Origin: Actinomycetota bacterium
GTDB taxonomy: Bacteria > Actinomycetota > Actinomycetes > Mycobacteriales > Micromonosporaceae
Length of the DNA stretch: 8,465 nucleotides
Assembly (NCBI GenBank): GCA_005885115.1
Contig: VAXX01000136.1
Span: 1-8,465 of the forward strand
Direction: 5' to 3'
Both the position numbers and the translations under genes were made by a program. Below are positions 5,625 to 8,465 of this stretch, in pieces; position 1 is the first letter of the stretch; every line of letters starts with the position of its first letter. The notes under the pieces are model-generated. The model ran no database searches, was not told the origin of the DNA, and saw only the letters and a list, made by a program, of their open reading frames with translations.

Positions 5625-7436
5625 ATGGCCAAGCACGCCAATGGTTTGCTGGGCCTGATCGCACCCGGGACGGACTTCGCGCTGCTGCACCGGCCGCTCG
5701 CCACCGGTCCCGACCGGTTGACGATCCTGCTCGGCGAGGCACGGGCGGTCGATCGGGTCGCCGACCTGCCCCTGCGATCCGGGTCTGACGGTCCCGCGAT
5801 GCAGGTCCGCGAGCATCACCACGTCCTTCTCCCGCAGGTGATGCGGGAGCTGCCCCGGGACCGCGCCGTGCTGCGGGACGGGCGGTTCGAGCCGGACGAC
5901 GACGGGTACGCCGCGATCGTCCGCCGGGTCCTCGACGAGGAGATCGGACGTGGCGAGGGCGCCAATTTCGTGATCCGCCGCGCGTTCACGGCGACCGTCG
6001 AGAACCACTCGCTCCGCACGGTCCTGGCGGTCTTCCGCCGGTTGCTCGCCCGGGAACGGGGCGCCTACTGGACCTTTCTGGTGCACTGCGGGGGGCGCAC
6101 GCTTGTCGGGGCCAGTCCAGAACAGTTCGTCGGGCTTGCCGCCGGTACCGCCACGATGAACCCGATCAGCGGCACCTACCGGTACCCGCCGGGCGGCCCG
6201 ACCGTACCCGACGTGGTGCGCTTCCTGGCTGACCGCAAGGAGGCCGAGGAGCTCTACATGGTCGTGGACGAGGAGTTGAAGATGCTCGGGCGCATCTGTG
6301 ACGGCGGCGCCCGGCTGACCGGACCGCACCTGAAGGAGATGGCGCACCTGGCGCACACCGAGTACACCGTCGCCGGGCGTACCCGCCTGGGGGTGCGGGA
6401 GGTGTTGCGGGAGACCATGTTCGCGCCGACCGTGATCGGCAGCCCGCTGGCCAACGCCTGCCGGGTGGTCGCCGAGCACGAGGGGCGTGGACGCGGCTAC
6501 TACGGCGGGGCGCTCGCACTCATCGGGCAGCGCGACGGCCACCGTACCCTCGACTCCGCGATCCTGATCCGCACCGCGGATCTGCACCCGGACGGCCGCT
6601 TCGAGGTGGGCGTCGGGGCCACCCTGGTGCGCCGCTCCGATCCGGCTGCCGAGGCGGCCGAGACCCGGGCCAAGGCGCTCGGCCTGCTCGCCGCGTTCGG
6701 TGCCGGGGACCGGTCCGCCGCACCGGTCCGGGCCACCCTCGACGCCGACCCCCGGGTGGCCCACGCGCTCGCCGCCCGCAACGATCGGCTGGCGCCCTTC
6801 TGGCTGCGGCGTGAGGTGCGGCCCGCGGTCCCGGCGCTCGCCGGGCGGCGGGTCCTGGTAATCGACGCCGGTGACGCGTTCACCGCGATGCTCGCGCACC
6901 AGCTGCGCGCCCTCGGCCTGGAGGTGACGGTGCGGGGGTACGACCGCAGTCCACCACCGCACGGGTACGAGGTGGTGCTCGTCGGGCCGGGACCCGGCGA
7001 TCCACGGGCTGGTACCGATCCGAAGATCGCCGCGCTCCGGGAGCTGACCGAGACGCTTGTGCGCCAGCGGACTCCGGTGCTGTCGGTGTGCCTCGGGCAC
7101 CAGGTGCTCGCCGGTCTGCTGGGCCTGCCGATATGCCGCCGACCGGTCCCCGCCCAGGGCGAGCAGCGGGAGATCGACTTCTTCGGGCGCGGCGAGCGGG
7201 TCGGCTTCTACAACACCTTCGCCGCGTACGCCGACGCCGACCACCTGACCTGCCCGTTGACCGGGGTACCTGTCGAAGTCGGTCGGGACCGTGACACGTC
7301 GGAGGTCTACGGGCTGCGCGCGCCCAGGATCGGTTCGGTCCAGTTCCACCCCGAGTCCGTGCTGACCCGGCGTGGACCGGCCATTCTCCGCGAGCTGATC
7401 GGCACCCTTCTCGACGTACCCGCGACTGCCGGTTGA
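5625..7436 (+). CDS. phzE: PhzE-type 2-amino-2-deoxyisochorismate (ADIC) synthase, fused TrpE-TrpG domains
   Basis: This 603-residue cytosolic enzyme has an N-terminal chorismate-binding domain (about 1-360) and a C-terminal class I glutamine amidotransferase domain (about 405-595). It uses glutamine-derived ammonia to aminate chorismate to ADIC without eliminating pyruvate. The synthase part carries GASPEQF (162-168), MNPISGTYRYP (178-188), YMVVDEELKM (211-220), HTEY (244-247), FAPTVIGSPL (266-275) and RGRGYYGG (288-295). The MNPISGTYRYP and DRKEAEELYMVVDEELKM wording is typical of PhzE rather than TrpE. The amidotransferase triad is complete: Cys489 in SVCLGHQ, His575 and Glu577 in FHPES. 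Transcribed divergently from the operon carrying the EntA-like dehydrogenase, it probably feeds 3-hydroxyanthranilate formation. The isochorismatase (PhzD) needed in between is not in the window. True phenazine synthesis is an alternative, but no phzF/A/B/G genes are seen here. Confidence 0.95.
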   Translation: MAKHANGLLGLIAPGTDFALLHRPLATGPDRLTILLGEARAVDRVADLPLRSGSDGPAMQVREHHHVLLPQVMRELPRDRAVLRDGRFEPDDDGYAAIVRRVLDEEIGRGEGANFVIRRAFTATVENHSLRTVLAVFRRLLARERGAYWTFLVHCGGRTLVGASPEQFVGLAAGTATMNPISGTYRYPPGGPTVPDVVRFLADRKEAEELYMVVDEELKMLGRICDGGARLTGPHLKEMAHLAHTEYTVAGRTRLGVREVLRETMFAPTVIGSPLANACRVVAEHEGRGRGYYGGALALIGQRDGHRTLDSAILIRTADLHPDGRFEVGVGATLVRRSDPAAEAAETRAKALGLLAAFGAGDRSAAPVRATLDADPRVAHALAARNDRLAPFWLRREVRPAVPALAGRRVLVIDAGDAFTAMLAHQLRALGLEVTVRGYDRSPPPHGYEVVLVGPGPGDPRAGTDPKIAALRELTETLVRQRTPVLSVCLGHQVLAGLLGLPICRRPVPAQGEQREIDFFGRGERVGFYNTFAAYADADHLTCPLTGVPVEVGRDRDTSEVYGLRAPRIGSVQFHPESVLTRRGPAILRELIGTLLDVPATAG

Positions 7437-7557
7437 CCGGTGTTCTCAGCAATTCGTCAATGGGTTGGACTTCTGGCCTATTGGTAGCCATGGTCCGGTG
7501 TGCCACCATTCACGGTGACTCCGCGTTGAGCCGGCGGACACAGACAGGAGTTTATTG
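7437..7557. promoter_or_regulatory. Intergenic region upstream of the LAL regulator
   Basis: This 121-base gap is visibly less GC-rich than the genes. A weak promoter candidate on the plus strand is TTGGAC (7465-7470) with CATGGT (7489-7494), spaced 18 bases, but it is far from consensus. AGGAG at 7546-7550, seven bases before the GTG, is a good ribosome-binding site. No clear rho-independent terminator follows phzE, so read-through into the regulator is possible. Confidence 0.35.
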
Positions 7558-8465
7558 GTGCCCTCCGTTCGTCCCGCACCCCGGTCCACCCTCGTCGGTC
7601 GGGATCGGGAGCTCGCCGACCTGTTCGGCCTGCTCCGCGCCACCGCGGACGGGGTGGGTGGTTGTGTGGTCCTGACCGGCCCGCCGGGGATCGGCAAGAC
7701 CCGGATGCTCACCGAGGTGCAGCGCCACGCGCTGGTGCTCGGACTCGCCGTCGCGCCCGGACGGGCGAGTGAATTGGACCGCCTGGCACCACTGACCTCG
7801 CTGCTGTCCGCGGTACGGGCAGCCGTACCCCGGCCGGTCGACCTGAGCGCGCTGCGCGACCACGACGGGGACCGGCTCTGGTATGTCGACCGGCTCGGTG
7901 AGGCGCTGGAGGAGTACGTGACCGGCGGGCCGCTGCTGGTCGTGGTGGACGACGCGCACTGGGCCGATGAGTTGAGTGCCCTGGCGCTGCGGGTCCTGGT
8001 ACCCCGACTCGCCTCGACGCCGCTGCGCTGGCTGCTGGCCCGGTGGGTGGCGCCGCCGGAGTCGGTCGGGCACGCCGCGATCGACCGGCTGGTCGAGGAG
8101 GGCGCTGACCAGATCCACCTCGGGCCACTGGACGAGGATGCCGTACACCTGTTGTGTGCCAACGTTCTGGACGCCGCGCCGGACGCCACCGTGCTGAGCC
8201 TGGCCGCCCAGGGCCGGGGCAACCCGTTCCTGCTGGAGCAGTTCCTCACCGCGCTGAAGGACACCGGCCAGATCCACATCAGCGACGGGATCGCCTCGGT
8301 GATCGGCAGCGAACTGCCCTCCGGCCTCCCGTCCGCGGTCGAGCAGCGGCTGCGCGGACTGTCCGGCGAGGCCAGGGCGCTGCTGCGCGCCGGCTCGATC
8401 TTCCAGCGGGCGTTCACGGTGCACGAGGCGGCGCGTCTGCTCGGCCTGCCCGCGACCCGGCTGAT
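7558..8465 (+). CDS. LAL-type (large ATP-binding LuxR family) transcriptional regulator, N-terminal part
   Basis: This is the first 302 residues of an AAA/STAND ATPase regulator that continues past the right edge. The GTG start at 7558 has AGGAG seven bases upstream; an in-frame TTG sits directly before it at 7555. The protein opens with TLVGRDREL (11-19), the usual start of the ATPase domain, followed by Walker A GPPGIGKT (41-48), Walker B LLVVVDDAHW (126-135) and GNPFLLEQFL (221-230), all characteristic of LAL/MalT-like regulators in actinomycete biosynthetic clusters. Such proteins are usually about 900-1000 residues with a C-terminal LuxR helix-turn-helix, which cannot be seen here. A bacterial transcriptional activator of another STAND subfamily is possible. 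Its position beside phzE suggests a pathway-specific activator that may act on the divergent promoter region, but no operator is identified. Confidence 0.9.
   Translation, partial: MPSVRPAPRSTLVGRDRELADLFGLLRATADGVGGCVVLTGPPGIGKTRMLTEVQRHALVLGLAVAPGRASELDRLAPLTSLLSAVRAAVPRPVDLSALRDHDGDRLWYVDRLGEALEEYVTGGPLLVVVDDAHWADELSALALRVLVPRLASTPLRWLLARWVAPPESVGHAAIDRLVEEGADQIHLGPLDEDAVHLLCANVLDAAPDATVLSLAAQGRGNPFLLEQFLTALKDTGQIHISDGIASVIGSELPSGLPSAVEQRLRGLSGEARALLRAGSIFQRAFTVHEAARLLGLPATRL

Noticed and set aside
4602..7349. A 915-codon open frame on the minus strand running through the whole phzE gene into the aldolase
   Set aside because: Only the last 275 codons look like protein. The upstream part is antisense to phzE and shows no family resemblance, while an ATG with a good ribosome-binding site is at 5429. 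Long antisense frames are common at this GC content.
7490..7509. ATGGT...ACCAT inverted repeat after phzE as a terminator or operator
   Set aside because: The stem is only 5 base pairs, the loop is 10, and no T-run follows; chance is sufficient.

Overview
The window is about 72% GC, with strong G/C bias at third codon positions, GTG starts and tightly overlapping genes. This is typical of an actinomycete. The gene set is a fragment of a secondary-metabolite cluster, and from gene content I suspect a Micromonospora-type producer.

Layout: a leftward operon of six genes runs from about 5429 down to the left edge. In transcription order these are a GriI/MJ0400-type aldolase (5429-4602), a GriH/MJ1249-type 3-dehydroquinate-synthase-II homologue (4605-3505), a small amidohydrolase-2-like protein (3508-2756), a PaaK-like adenylating ligase whose reading frame is broken near its C-terminus (2759-1522), a class A FAD monooxygenase (1541-429), and an EntA/DhbA-like short-chain dehydrogenase that starts at 436 and leaves the window. 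Every junction overlaps by 4-20 bases, so the genes are probably translationally coupled. A 195-base divergent intergenic region (5430-5624) separates this operon from a rightward PhzE-type fused ADIC synthase (5625-7436). After a 121-base gap comes the start of a large ATP-binding regulator of LuxR (LAL) type (7558 to the right edge).

How the genes fit together (inference): two different aromatic amino acids appear to be made side by side. PhzE converts chorismate to 2-amino-2-deoxyisochorismate. After an isochorismatase (PhzD-like, not in the window), the EntA-like dehydrogenase would aromatise the product to 3-hydroxyanthranilate. The aldolase/cyclase pair would make an aminohydroxybenzoate (3-amino-4-hydroxybenzoate, by analogy with GriI/GriH) from aspartate semialdehyde and a C3 sugar phosphate, independently of shikimate. 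The FAD monooxygenase is suited to hydroxylating, possibly decarboxylatively, one of these aromatics, and the ligase to activating a carboxylate for amide formation. This combination closely matches what I remember of the diazepinomicin (ECO-4601) dibenzodiazepinone locus of Micromonospora. The product assignment is inference from gene content, not a database match.

Most notable are the pairing of two C7N aromatic routes, the frame break in the ligase, the amidohydrolase that lacks most metal ligands of its family, and a strong excess of the hexamer GGTACC.
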